A stretch of DNA of 64,000 bases from Dysgonomonadaceae bacterium zrk40 (GTDB lineage Bacteria > Bacteroidota > Bacteroidia > Bacteroidales > Dysgonomonadaceae), in NCBI GenBank assembly GCA_016916535.1, contig CP070277.1:102349-166348 (forward strand), written 5' to 3'. Each line of letters opens with the position of its first letter. Positions within the stretch are counted from its first letter, which is position 1. Made by a program: the position numbers and the translations under genes. Of this stretch, positions 36,490 to 44,863 are shown one piece after another. The notes under the pieces are model-generated. The model had not been told where the DNA came from. It was given only the letters and a program-made list of their open reading frames with translations, and searched no databases.

Positions 36490-37433
36490 TCGGTTGTCCT
36501 CTCGGCGTGATTCGGGTCCAGCCTAATTGTTCCGGCAACTGGAAGGTCAAGGGCTGTCACCACAGAAAGGATCGCTTCGGCCAATAAACCGGCAATTCCG
36601 ATCGCATTCGTTGGATGGGGTATGGTGTCGGTGGTGATGATCCTTGCCGCACCAGCCGACAGAATGGCGTCCTGAGCGCCGTGCGCAAAGACCGCATGGA
36701 TAGCCAGGCAGACAGGCGCGGCGGTTCCGGCCGCAAGCAACCTTTCGACGGCACGAGCCATCGTGGACCCCGAAGACGCGATGTCGTCGAGGATCATCGG
36801 TGTGCCTTCGCGCAGCGCCGCGCTTTCGGGCACACTGACATCGACACTGCGGTCACCGGATCTCACCTTGCGCAAGACCTCATAGGGCCGTCCGGCCAGC
36901 CGGGCCACCTCAGCCACCCATTGTTGGCTTTCGCTGTCAGGGCCCAGAAGAACGGCGTCTGGCAGGTTCGTGCTGATCCAGGTCGCAAGCAGCGGGGCGG
37001 ATACGGCGCGAATGGCAGGCATCGGGAAGACATTTTGCAGCCGCGCGATGCGGTGCAGATGCGGATCCACGGTCACCAGCCAGTCGAAACTTTCCCCCAG
37101 GAATTGCGCGAACAGCGGTGCGCTTACCGCCTGCCCGCGCTCGAAGCGATGGTCCTGCCGCATGTAGCCAAGATAAGGCGCGATCAATCCGACGCGACGC
37201 GCGCCCATCTCGCGCGCCGTCGCCGCGGCGAAGCGCAAGGGCAGGGCAAGGCGATCGGGATCGCGCAAAGTCGCCAGAAATGCCACATCGGCCCCGTCCA
37301 GATCGCCGGGCAGCGAAATCAGGCTTTCGCCATCGGGGAAGTGGTGCCAGCCGAGAGCGAGCAGGTCCGCCCCAAGCGCGAGTGCCAGGTCTTCGGCAAG
37401 CGGCCTCATCTCGGGAAACGCGACAAGGATCAT
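36486..37433 (-). CDS. prs: Ribose-phosphate pyrophosphokinase
   Basis: 315 residues. The PRPP-binding loop is [12 protein letters not shown] near residue 218, the metal-binding VTVDPHLHR near 122, and G-P-D-S-E-S near 162. It makes PRPP from ribose 5-phosphate and ATP. The sequence is of the shorter, divergent type that often travels with the phosphorylase found here, not a typical housekeeping Prs. ATGA overlaps on both sides tie it to the phosphorylase and the copper ATPase. Confidence 0.88.
   Translation of the reverse strand: MILVAFPEMRPLAEDLALALGADLLALGWHHFPDGESLISLPGDLDGADVAFLATLRDPDRLALPLRFAAATAREMGARRVGLIAPYLGYMRQDHRFERGQAVSAPLFAQFLGESFDWLVTVDPHLHRIARLQNVFPMPAIRAVSAPLLATWISTNLPDAVLLGPDSESQQWVAEVARLAGRPYEVLRKVRSGDRSVDVSVPESAALREGTPMILDDIASSGSTMARAVERLLAAGTAAPVCLAIHAVFAHGAQDAILSAGAARIITTDTIPHPTNAIGIAGLLAEAILSVVTALDLPVAGTIRLDPNHAERTTE
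36520..36550 (-). promoter_or_regulatory. MerR/CueR-like promoter operator for the P-type ATPase
   Basis: On the minus strand: -35 TTGACC, a 19-base spacer containing TTCC-N7-GGAA, then -10 TAGGCT. The long spacer with a central dyad is the hallmark of promoters activated by CueR/HmrR-type copper regulators. It lies inside the 3' end of prs, 31 bases from the ATPase start codon, so copper could induce the ATPase independently of the upstream genes. Confidence 0.7.
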
Positions 37434-38938
37434 GACACTGCCTCGGACAGCGTCAGCACGCCGGTCTGGGACTCGGCATAGGCCAGGGCATAGGCCAGTT
37501 CGCCTGGTGTCTCGGCATGGAGTTCATAGAGCGGCTGGCCCTTGTCCATATGATCCCCGATCCGCACCAGAAGGCGGACGCCTGCGCTCTTCTGACGCGG
37601 GGCACCGGCCAGCTTGGCGATGCGTGCGATGCGTCGGTTGTCGATGGCGGTCAACTGGCCCGCATGGGGGGCGCGTATTTCGATCTGCTGCGCTGCGGTT
37701 CCGGGTTCGCGGAAACCGCCCTGCGCCGCGCAAATTGCCATGAACTTTGCCTCCGCTGCACCACTATCGAGAAACGACTGCGCGCGGACCCGACCCTGCC
37801 CCACAACGGCGTCCGGTGCCAGGTCTAGAAGATGTCCGGCCAGATCCAGCGCCCGTGCGCGCAGATCGACAGGCGCGTCCGGCGCGCGCCGCAGAACCGC
37901 CAGCACGTCCATGGCTTCCAATGCCGGGCCGATGCCGCGTCCCACAGGAGCCATGCCGTCGCTGATATGCAGCGCCAGGTTCAGACCCAAGGCCTTGGCC
38001 ACCGAAGACAGCCGTATCCCGAGAGCCTCCGCCGCTCCGGCAGACCGCACCTTGGCCGTTGGTCCGACCGGCATGTCGATCAGAACATGGGTGGCACCGG
38101 CGGCCGCCTTTTTCGACAGTACGCTCGCAACGAGTTGATCGGTGGAGTCGAAATCGAGGGGGCGTTCGACACGGATGAAATGATCGTCGGCAGGACTGAG
38201 GGCGAGCCCGCCACCCCAGACGAGGCAACCGCCCTCGGCTTCGACCACCCGGCGCAGCGCGGCGGCGTCAAGCGCGACGGGCGCCATGACCTCCATCGTG
38301 TCGGCCGTCCCCGCCGGCGAGGTGATCGCCCTGCTGGACGTCTTGGGGAACAGATACCCCGCCGCCGCGACGATGGCGACGACGATGGGTGTCGTGCGGT
38401 TGCCCGGCAATCCGCCGACGCAATGCTTATCGAGGACAGTGTGCTGCCCCCAGTCGAGCGTCTGCCCTGCTTCCTTCATGGCGCGGGTCAGCGCCACGGT
38501 TTCGGCCTCGTTCAGCCTGTCGCCGGCGCAGGCGGTCACGAAGGCGGCAAGGTCGAGATCCGAAAGCCGACTGTTGAGAGTGTCGCTGACGATTCCTGCG
38601 AAACCGGCCTGATCCAGTCTTTCGCCATAGGCTTTCGCCCGGATCATAGACGCGGAAGCGGGCGGTTCAGGGTGCGAGAAAGCGGCGTCGTCTCCAATCT
38701 CAGCGCCAAGCGCGGCCCAGGCGGAAACGGACAATGCCGCCTGGTCCACGGCAAGCCATGCTCCGCGGCCGACGACATTCAGGGTCGCGATGATCCAGCG
38801 GTCCTTCAGGTCGATCCGTATGCGTGTCTGGGCAGCAAACCCCTCGGAACGGCAGATGTGACAGTCTTCTTGCATATAGACGACCGGCTGCCGGTAGGTG
38901 TCGATGCCGGAGGAAACGAGGGCAAGCGTTTCGGTCAT
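37430..38938 (-). CDS. Thymidine phosphorylase family protein (AMP-phosphorylase type)
   Basis: 502 residues, longer than DeoA (about 440) and near archaeal AMP phosphorylases. An N-terminal beta domain of roughly 85 residues precedes the nucleoside phosphorylase core. The phosphate-binding loop K-H-C-V-G-G-L-P-G-N-R near residue 180 and the T-S-S-R-A-I-T-S stretch near 205 are conserved. It would cleave a nucleoside or NMP phosphorolytically. No ribose-1,5-bisphosphate isomerase or RuBisCO is nearby, so the archaeal route is not complete here. Coupled to prs and to the upstream RNase gene by ATGA overlaps. Confidence 0.85.
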   Translation of the reverse strand: MTETLALVSSGIDTYRQPVVYMQEDCHICRSEGFAAQTRIRIDLKDRWIIATLNVVGRGAWLAVDQAALSVSAWAALGAEIGDDAAFSHPEPPASASMIRAKAYGERLDQAGFAGIVSDTLNSRLSDLDLAAFVTACAGDRLNEAETVALTRAMKEAGQTLDWGQHTVLDKHCVGGLPGNRTTPIVVAIVAAAGYLFPKTSSRAITSPAGTADTMEVMAPVALDAAALRRVVEAEGGCLVWGGGLALSPADDHFIRVERPLDFDSTDQLVASVLSKKAAAGATHVLIDMPVGPTAKVRSAGAAEALGIRLSSVAKALGLNLALHISDGMAPVGRGIGPALEAMDVLAVLRRAPDAPVDLRARALDLAGHLLDLAPDAVVGQGRVRAQSFLDSGAAEAKFMAICAAQGGFREPGTAAQQIEIRAPHAGQLTAIDNRRIARIAKLAGAPRQKSAGVRLLVRIGDHMDKGQPLYELHAETPGELAYALAYAESQTGVLTLSEAVS

Positions 38939-39729
38939 CGCGGCCTGTCCAGGTAGACGGGTTCGAGATGTTCGGGCACGCGCACGGATCGCCCTAGCTC
39001 GTGTTCGACGCGAAATCGCAGGGTATCGGCGGCGACAGGTTCCCCATGGGTGAGATAGGTCATCTCGGGGGCGGGACCGGCGGACATCCAGCGCAGGATC
39101 TCATCGGCATCGGCATGTCCGGAAAAGGACTGGAGCTGAACCACTTCGGCCTCGATCGGGAACTCCCGTCCGAACATGCGCAATGTCCGCGCGCCTCCGG
39201 CCAGCGCCGCGCCGCGCGTGCCACCGGCCTGGAAACCGGAGAGCAAGATCGCGTTCCGCCGATCGCCGCCGAAGCTGGCCAGATGGTGCAGGATACGCCC
39301 GCCGGTCAGCATTCCGCTGGCGGAGACGATGATCATCGGGCCCTGGCGCGTGTTCAGCTCCTTGGATTGCTCGACCGTGTTTACCCTCTTGGCGATCTCG
39401 AACATCGCAATGCAGTCTTCGCGGCTGACGTGGTGCTCGGCGTGATGACGGTGATAGATCTCGGTCGCATTCACCGCCATCGGGCTGTTGAGGAACACCG
39501 GGACATAGGGAATATCGCCGCGCTCCATCAATCGCGCAATGTGCAGCATCAGCCCCTGCACCCGTCCGACGGCAAAGGACGGGATCAGCACCGTGCCGCC
39601 GCGGGCAAAGGTGCGTTTGAGGATCGGTGCCAGTTCGGCTTCTGGGTCCACGTCGGAATGGGACCGGTTGCCATAGGTGGACTCGCAGACCAGAACATCT
39701 GCTCCGCCGAATGGCTGGGGCGGTCGCAT
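38935..39729 (-). pseudogene. Metallo-beta-lactamase RNase-type protein, N-terminus missing
   Basis: 264 residues matching the C-terminal beta-CASP and RMMBL parts of MBL-fold RNA-processing enzymes: E-S-T-Y-G-N-R at the start, V-S-A-S-G-M-L-T-G-G-R near 145 and S-G-H-A-D-A near 215. The about 190 N-terminal residues with the zinc motif HxHxDH are absent; similarity ends at 39729, seven bases from the stop of an unrelated methyltransferase gene. It cannot be an active nuclease. Its stop overlaps the phosphorylase start (ATGA). Confidence 0.85.
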
Positions 39730-39736
39730 CTGTCGT

Positions 39737-40510
39737 TTAGTCTCGGAACAAAATCCATATCATCACAGCGTCTCGAAGCTGATCCCAACGCGGAACAAAC
39801 GCAGGAACATCCTGCTTATACAGCGCATATTGTTTGCCGAACAATCGTTCCAGAGTCTCCTCCTCCCTTTTCGCCAATGCTATGTAAAAGAACATGATGA
39901 ACGGGAGCAAAGAAACAGATAGTAGTGTTGGCCAATGCACCACTCCCTCTCCAAATAGGACGATAAACAGACCCAAATATTGAGGGTGCCGGACAAATTT
40001 ATAAAGGCGACCCGTCGCAAGGGTACCTTTCTTTCGATTCCTGTAGAGTTCGCGCCAACCTCCCACTATGAGGCAAATGCCGACCAGCGCGAGCGCATAG
40101 CCTAATAGCATTGCAAGAACCATGGCCTCGTCGAAGCCCAGAAGGCTTGACCACAAGTTGGTCGTGAGATCGCCCCTGTCCATTCCGAAAAATCGAACAG
40201 CAAGGTATACTGTAAGAGGGAAGCCGTACATTTCGGCGTAAAGTGAAATGATAAACGCTTGCACGATGCCGGCACTGGCCCACTCCCGCCAGTTACTTGG
40301 TGCAAAATATCTATATATGACCCAAGAGGCAATTATGATGGCAAGAACGGTGAGATTCCATGCCCCCATTTGCCCGACGTATTGTCTCATTACTGGACCC
40401 ATAAACTTCGTTTTCCGCCACCTTCGCATCGACCCGGTACCACGGACGATCGAGTTCATGGGTGCCGTCAATCGATTCATAAGTGACTTTGCGGCCATCC
40501 TATTTCCCAA
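39737..40510 (-). CDS. Isoprenylcysteine methyltransferase-like membrane protein, second copy
   Basis: Up to 257 residues; an internal ATG at 40390 gives 217 residues and aligns better with the homologue at 33197-33850. About five helices and the motif G-R-L-Y-K-F-V-R-H-P-Q-Y-L-G near residue 187 of the long form. Lower GC than its neighbours suggests a separate origin. Its end adjoins the truncated metallo-beta-lactamase gene, so it arrived by the same rearrangement. Substrate unknown. Confidence 0.8.
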   Translation of the reverse strand: MGNRMAAKSLMNRLTAPMNSIVRGTGSMRRWRKTKFMGPVMRQYVGQMGAWNLTVLAIIIASWVIYRYFAPSNWREWASAGIVQAFIISLYAEMYGFPLTVYLAVRFFGMDRGDLTTNLWSSLLGFDEAMVLAMLLGYALALVGICLIVGGWRELYRNRKKGTLATGRLYKFVRHPQYLGLFIVLFGEGVVHWPTLLSVSLLPFIMFFYIALAKREEETLERLFGKQYALYKQDVPAFVPRWDQLRDAVMIWILFRD

Positions 40511-40536
40511 TCACCAGTTGCAGATCGCTGCCGAGG

Positions 40537-41460
40537 TCAGGCAGTTTTTTTCGATCGTTGCCCGGTTGCGCCCCCGGATCCGTTCACCGCTCGAAGGATC
40601 AGCGCCAGCCCGACCAGGATCATTGGCGCAGAAAGAACCTGTCCCATCGTCAGCCCCCAATCGCCGAAGTGCAGGGCATGGCCGATCGGATTGTCGGAGG
40701 TCACGAACTGCATGTCGGGCTGCCGGAACAACTCGACAAAGCTTCTGGCAAGACCGTAGCCGGTCAGGAAAACACCTGTCAGCGCGCCGGGCATCCTGAG
40801 CCAGCCCCGGCGCCAGGCGAGGTAAAGAAGGATGAACCCGAGCAGCAGCCCTTCGAGCAGACCTTCATAAAGCTGCGAGGGGTGGCGGGCACATATCGAG
40901 GTGATGCCCGGACAGGTCTGGGCGACCTCGCCCGGAAAGATCACGGCCCAAGGCACGTCCGTGGGCCGCCCCCAGAGTTCGTTGTTGATGAAATTCGCAA
41001 TCCGCCCCAGAAACAGCCCCGGTGGTGTAGCGATGGCCAGAAGATCGGTCGTGCTCAGCATGGATGCGTTCTGACGAATACAATATGCCAGGCCAGCAAC
41101 GGCGACGCCGAGGAACCCGCCGTGGAAGGACATGCCGCCCTGCCAGATCATGAGTATTTCCAGCGGATTGGCCAGGTAATATTCGGGCTGGTAGAACAGC
41201 ACGAAACCCAGTCGGCCACCAGCGATCACGCCGATAATGATCCAGGTCAGCAGGTCTTCGATCTGACGGCGATCAAGTGGCGGCCCGGCAGCGGGCCACA
41301 GCGCAGGGCGCGCAACGGCAGCGACGCAGATGCGCCAGCCGATCAGGATACCGACGATGTAAGCGAGCGCATACCAGCGCAGCGCCAACGTGAACCCGCC
41401 GATCTCGATAGAGAAAAGATCGGGGCCGATGTTGGGAAATGGAATTGCGGCGGTCAACAT
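40537..41460 (-). CDS. lgt: Prolipoprotein diacylglyceryl transferase
   Basis: 307 residues with seven hydrophobic helices. Conserved features include M-S-F-H-G-G-F-L-G near residue 105, the catalytic signature region [17 protein letters not shown] near 150 and [11 protein letters not shown] near 185. Lgt moves diacylglycerol from phosphatidylglycerol to the lipobox cysteine. Presence of an extra lgt in a metal island is unusual and suggests a lipoprotein made under metal stress. It follows the TVP38 gene by about 100 bases. Confidence 0.93.
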   Translation of the reverse strand: MLTAAIPFPNIGPDLFSIEIGGFTLALRWYALAYIVGILIGWRICVAAVARPALWPAAGPPLDRRQIEDLLTWIIIGVIAGGRLGFVLFYQPEYYLANPLEILMIWQGGMSFHGGFLGVAVAGLAYCIRQNASMLSTTDLLAIATPPGLFLGRIANFINNELWGRPTDVPWAVIFPGEVAQTCPGITSICARHPSQLYEGLLEGLLLGFILLYLAWRRGWLRMPGALTGVFLTGYGLARSFVELFRQPDMQFVTSDNPIGHALHFGDWGLTMGQVLSAPMILVGLALILRAVNGSGGATGQRSKKTA

Positions 41461-41565
41461 ATCTGTAGGTCCTGATCTGGTGTTTGCGGTTGATTGGCCA
41501 CGGCGGCTGCGCGCCGGAGGTGATAGGAAGCCTGTCGACGAAACGGCAGGCGAGATTTTCGGCGA

Positions 41566-42261
41566 TCAGTCATGGGTCATCCGGTGCTTTTTCCAGTCCC
41601 TGACGGCGACAATCAGAAGAGGTGCAAACGTCAACGCTCCCAGCCCGATCGCGGCCCAGATTGCGCGGGAAGAAGGCCCACTGACCGCCTCGTTGCCTAA
41701 ATGGGCGAGCACAAAGCTGGCCGGGATGATCCCCGCAAGCGTGGCGAGTGCGAAACGCCAGAAGTGAAGGCGGCTCAACCCGGCCGCGTAGCTGACAATG
41801 TCGAATGAGATGAACGGCATCAGACGGCTGGCGAAGACGGTGAAAGTCAAAGCGTTCTGAGAGCCGAGCCAGCCTGCATCCACCTTGTCGCCAAGCCATC
41901 CGACGAGCACGTCGCGCCCGAGGACCCTCGCCAATCCGAATGCGACAAGTGCGCCGAGTTCGGCTCCGGCAACGATGTAAACGGTCCCCAAAGTATGCCC
42001 GTAGGCGGCACCGGCCGCCAATGCGATCGGTGCGCTCGGAATAGGCGTCGCGACGATCGCGATCGTCATGAGCGAGACGATGAGGATCGGTCCCCATATG
42101 CCGGCAGCCTCGATCCAGCCGGAGATTCTCTCGCCGTCGAAGCTCTCGATGACGTCGGCGAGCGGACCCAAGGCCAGGGCGACGATGGCGAAGATTAGCA
42201 GTGCCGCAGCAACCAATTGTGCGGTTCGCCCGAACACGAACCGTGGTATTCCCGGCCTCAC
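41566..42261 (-). CDS. TVP38/TMEM64 (DedA-like) membrane protein
   Basis: 231 residues with five to six helices and the SNARE-associated/VTT core: P-I-P-S-A-P-I-A-L-A-A-G near residue 75, then a region with SRLMPFISFDIVSYAAG near 150. Related proteins are lipid scramblases or mercuric and selenite resistance factors. GTG 42261 overlaps the preceding gene's stop (GTGA), which decided the start. It belongs to the group controlled by the operator at 42744-42774. Confidence 0.85.
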   Translation of the reverse strand: MRPGIPRFVFGRTAQLVAAALLIFAIVALALGPLADVIESFDGERISGWIEAAGIWGPILIVSLMTIAIVATPIPSAPIALAAGAAYGHTLGTVYIVAGAELGALVAFGLARVLGRDVLVGWLGDKVDAGWLGSQNALTFTVFASRLMPFISFDIVSYAAGLSRLHFWRFALATLAGIIPASFVLAHLGNEAVSGPSSRAIWAAIGLGALTFAPLLIVAVRDWKKHRMTHD

Positions 42262-42698
42262 GGCACATACAGCACGAAGAGAAAAGCTGCCGCCAACAGC
42301 TCGAAGACGACGCAGAACGGAATGTACCATCGCGGGACCGGCGCGCCGAACACCCTGTTGTGATGCAGAAGATCCCACGCGGCATGTGCGGCGAACCCGA
42401 CAGGCAAGGCCAATGGAGCCCAGAGCAATCCGGCCAGCGCGGTCGCCGCGAACAGGGCTGCGACCGCCAGTTCCGCCAAAAAGCGTTTCAGCGAATTGGC
42501 GGTCGCACCAAATCCGATGTAGGCTCCGCCGATCAGCGCCAACGTTACCGCGGCGATCGCCACCGATATCTGATGGGGCACCAGTAGATGCACCGGAGCG
42601 GCGATCAGAAACAAGACGGCACCCACAGCGCCAGGCCCCCAGAAGCCCTCGCCGAAGGTTGGGGATTCTTCTGTATCCTGGATGCTGTCAGCCACCAT
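42258..42698 (-). CDS. Small polytopic membrane protein (DUF6010-like)
   Basis: 146 residues with four hydrophobic helices; the region G-G-A-Y-I-G-F-G near residue 57 and H-A-A-W-D-L-L-H-H-N near 105 recall DUF6010-type proteins. Function unknown. It is the first gene downstream of a MerR/CueR-like operator (42744-42774) and is translationally coupled to the TVP38 gene. Confidence 0.7.
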   Translation of the reverse strand: MVADSIQDTEESPTFGEGFWGPGAVGAVLFLIAAPVHLLVPHQISVAIAAVTLALIGGAYIGFGATANSLKRFLAELAVAALFAATALAGLLWAPLALPVGFAAHAAWDLLHHNRVFGAPVPRWYIPFCVVFELLAAAFLFVLYVP

Positions 42699-42743
42699 AC
42701 CGCCTTGTCTCCCGGTTACTGGGGTTCGAACCCGATTCCCCGA

Positions 42744-42774
42744 TGCATACGCCCTCCAGTGACCGGAAGGTCAA
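42744..42774 (-). promoter_or_regulatory. MerR/CueR-like promoter operator before the DUF6010/TVP38/lgt group
   Basis: On the minus strand: -35 TTGACC, 19-base spacer with TTCC-N7-GGAGGG, -10 TATGCA. The -35 and spacer closely match the operators at 36520 and 58444. The start codon of the 146-residue membrane protein lies 46 bases downstream. Confidence 0.7.
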
Positions 42775-42785
42775 CGATATGGCGA

Positions 42786-43172
42786 TCATGCAGCATCGAC
42801 GGCCTCGCGCAGCATGTCGCGCACCTCGCACGCGACTTCATGGAGCTGATCGTTGTCGATTGCCTGCATTGACGCCACCGGATCGATGGCGCTGATCTCG
42901 GTGCCGCCGTCCGTTTCGCGCAGGATAACGTTGCATGGCAACATCGCGCCCACGCGCGGTTCGATCCCGATCGCCTTGTGGGCCATTTGCGGATTGCAGG
43001 CGCCAAGGATGCGATAGCCGTCCATATCGACGTCGATCTTCTGCTTCATCGTCATCTTGACGTCGATTTCGGTAAGAACACCGAAACCCCGATCAGCTAG
43101 GGCGGCGCGAACGCGCATTTCCGCGTCGTCGATGCTGACGCCTATGAGTGAGCGGTCATAGGTATAATTCAT
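42786..43172 (-). CDS. DUF302-domain protein
   Basis: 128 residues, soluble, no signal peptide. Family features include the K-I-D-V-D-M-D-G-Y-R-I-L-G-A-C-N-P region near residue 50 and V-G-A-M-L-P-C-N-V near 77, both with a conserved cysteine. DUF302 proteins are small alpha/beta proteins common near copper and redox genes. It follows a 30-residue membrane-protein frame by 15 bases and has a GAAGGAG ribosome site. Confidence 0.88.
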   Translation of the reverse strand: MNYTYDRSLIGVSIDDAEMRVRAALADRGFGVLTEIDVKMTMKQKIDVDMDGYRILGACNPQMAHKAIGIEPRVGAMLPCNVILRETDGGTEISAIDPVASMQAIDNDQLHEVACEVRDMLREAVDAA

Positions 43173-43187
43173 TTCAATCTCCTTCGG

Positions 43188-43280
43188 TTATTCGAACGAC
43201 TGCCTGATCGGTTTGAGCCGTCCCCGCATGATCGCAGTTGTCGCGAGAACCAGCAAAACGGTCATCATTTCAAGGCTCAT
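43188..43280 (-). CDS. 30-residue single-helix membrane protein
   Basis: A small frame with GGAGG eight bases before its ATG. It encodes MSLEMMTVLLVLATTAIMRG then a basic tail, a textbook one-helix membrane protein. It ends 15 bases before the DUF302 gene on the same strand. Support is the ribosome site, helix-like composition and coupling; conservation is untested. Confidence 0.45.
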   Translation of the reverse strand: MSLEMMTVLLVLATTAIMRGRLKPIRQSFE

Positions 43281-43382
43281 GAGGTCTGCCTCCGTCAAAG
43301 CAGGGAAGGTCAGCACCGTTTCGCAAACCGTGCCTCGGTGCCGGATACGAGCGTCGGCCCATAGGCCGACGCCCGAAAGCGC

Positions 43383-43970
43383 TCAATCGTTGTTCATCAT
43401 GTCGCCGTCGCCCATGCCGGGGCTCTCGCCGGGCTGCATCTGCCCCATTGCGTCGCGCATCTTCTGCATGCGCTCCATCTTGTCGGCCGGCGCCGCCATT
43501 TCTTCGGCTGTGATGGCGCCGTCGCCATCGGCATCCAGATGCTGGAAGCGATCCACCATCATCTCGCGGATCATCGCGCTGTGCAGCGCCTCGAATTCCT
43601 CGATAGACAGGGTGCCGTCACCGTCGCTGTCGTATTCGGTCAGCTTGGCCTGCAGTCCGGCGCGCATTTCCTCGGGCGTCACCGTGCCGTCGCCGTCAGC
43701 GTCGAACATCTGCATCATTCCGCCGCCCATCGGACCCATTCCGCCCATCATGCCGCCGCCCATCATCTGGCCGTGCATGCGCTTCATCATGCCCATCATA
43801 TCGGACATGCCGCCCATGTTGCCCATCATTCCGGAACCGCCCTGCATCATGCCAGCGCGATCCTTCGGGCCGGACTGGCCCCCATGTCCGTGATTGGAAT
43901 CCGCGATCGCGGCTCCTCCGATTGCAGTTGCGGCCAAAACGGTCGCTGCGAGCAGGGTTTTGCGGGTCAT
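43383..43970 (-). CDS. Exported Met-rich EF-hand protein
   Basis: 195 residues with a signal peptide ending near residue 23 (AIAD). Residues about 40-88 are very rich in Met, Gly and His (repeated M-M-G units), a Cu(I)/Ag(I)-binding composition. Three EF-hand loops follow: DADGDGTVTPEE near 90, DSDGDGTLSIEE near 113 and DADGDGAITAEE near 147, all with full calcium ligands. A further Met-rich tail closes the protein. Likely a periplasmic metal buffer. It is divergent from the response regulator. Confidence 0.85.
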   Translation of the reverse strand: MTRKTLLAATVLAATAIGGAAIADSNHGHGGQSGPKDRAGMMQGGSGMMGNMGGMSDMMGMMKRMHGQMMGGGMMGGMGPMGGGMMQMFDADGDGTVTPEEMRAGLQAKLTEYDSDGDGTLSIEEFEALHSAMIREMMVDRFQHLDADGDGAITAEEMAAPADKMERMQKMRDAMGQMQPGESPGMGDGDMMNND

Positions 43971-44082
43971 CGTTATCTCCTCATGTTTCGGTTTCGATAG
44001 ATTTCATATGGCAGCGTTAGGCCGTGATGAAATGCGAGGAAACAACGGTATTGTATCGCCGTGTCACAAGCGCCGCCCCTGT

Positions 44083-44096
44083 TACATTTCGTGACA
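44083..44096 (+). promoter_or_regulatory. OmpR/RstA-type box upstream of the response regulator
   Basis: TACATTTCGTGACA lies in the divergent intergenic region 58 to 45 bases before the response-regulator start. It differs by one base from the RstA consensus TACATNTNGTTACA. It may be the binding site for the regulator itself, controlling both this operon and the EF-hand gene. Confidence 0.4.
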
Positions 44097-44140
44097 AATC
44101 TCTTCGGGAAACCAATGCGGCAACCGTTAGAAGGAAGAAC

Positions 44141-44863
44141 ATGAACGATCAGCCTCATATCCTCGTCGTCGACGATCATCGCGAAATCCGAGACTCGGTT
44201 TCGCGCTATCTGGAGAAGAACGGCCTGCGTGCGACCTCGGCGCGGGATGCGGTCGAGATGGACGCCAAGCTCGCGATGGGTCAGTACGATCTGATCGTTC
44301 TGGATGTCATGATGCCCGGCGAGGACGGGCTGTCGGTCTGCCGCCGTCTGTCATCCACGGGTGGCGTACCGATCCTGATGCTGACGGCGCTTGGCGAAGA
44401 GACGGATCGCATCGTCGGGCTCGAAATCGGCGCGGACGACTATCTGGCCAAACCATTCAATCCGCGAGAGCTGCTTGCGCGGATCAAGGCCATCCTGCGG
44501 CGTTCATCCCTGCCCGAGACCTATGCCGGAAAACTCTCGGGAAGACGCATCGCATTCGCACAATGGACTCTCGATACCGACAGCCGGTTGTTGACCGATG
44601 AAAACGGTGCGCAAATCGATCTCACCGGTTCGGAACTCAAGCTTCTGGTTGTCTTGCTCGAACGGCCCCGCCTCGTCCTCAACCGTGATCAGCTTCTCGA
44701 TCTCACTGCAGGGCGCGCGGCCTCCCCGCTCGATCGGACGATCGACAATCAGATCAGCCGCCTTCGCAGAAAGATCGAGGCCGATCCATCCAGGCCCCGG
44801 CTGATCACGACCGTGCGCGGTGGCGGATATTGCCTTGCCGCCGATGTGACGGAGTTGGATTGA
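44141..44863 (+). CDS. OmpR/PhoB-type response regulator
   Basis: 240 residues. Receiver domain with Asp-Asp near residue 10 (VVDDH), phosphoacceptor Asp in LIVLDVMMPG near 53 and Lys in YLAKPFNPREL near 104. The winged-helix domain spans about 140-235 with S-E-L-K-L-L and V-R-G-G-G-Y. Sequence style is close to RstA/OmpR regulators. The start has AAGGAAG just upstream. The stop overlaps the histidine kinase start (TGATG). Confidence 0.93.
   Translation: MNDQPHILVVDDHREIRDSVSRYLEKNGLRATSARDAVEMDAKLAMGQYDLIVLDVMMPGEDGLSVCRRLSSTGGVPILMLTALGEETDRIVGLEIGADDYLAKPFNPRELLARIKAILRRSSLPETYAGKLSGRRIAFAQWTLDTDSRLLTDENGAQIDLTGSELKLLVVLLERPRLVLNRDQLLDLTAGRAASPLDRTIDNQISRLRRKIEADPSRPRLITTVRGGGYCLAADVTELD

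Noticed and set aside
42719..42750. A GGTTCGAACC stretch resembling a tRNA T-arm
   Set aside because: No acceptor, D-arm or anticodon arm can be built around it, and it overlaps the metal-type promoter.
43295..43335. A further TGACCTTCC half-site upstream of the 30-residue frame
   Set aside because: The second half of the dyad is absent and the implied start would fall inside the small gene.
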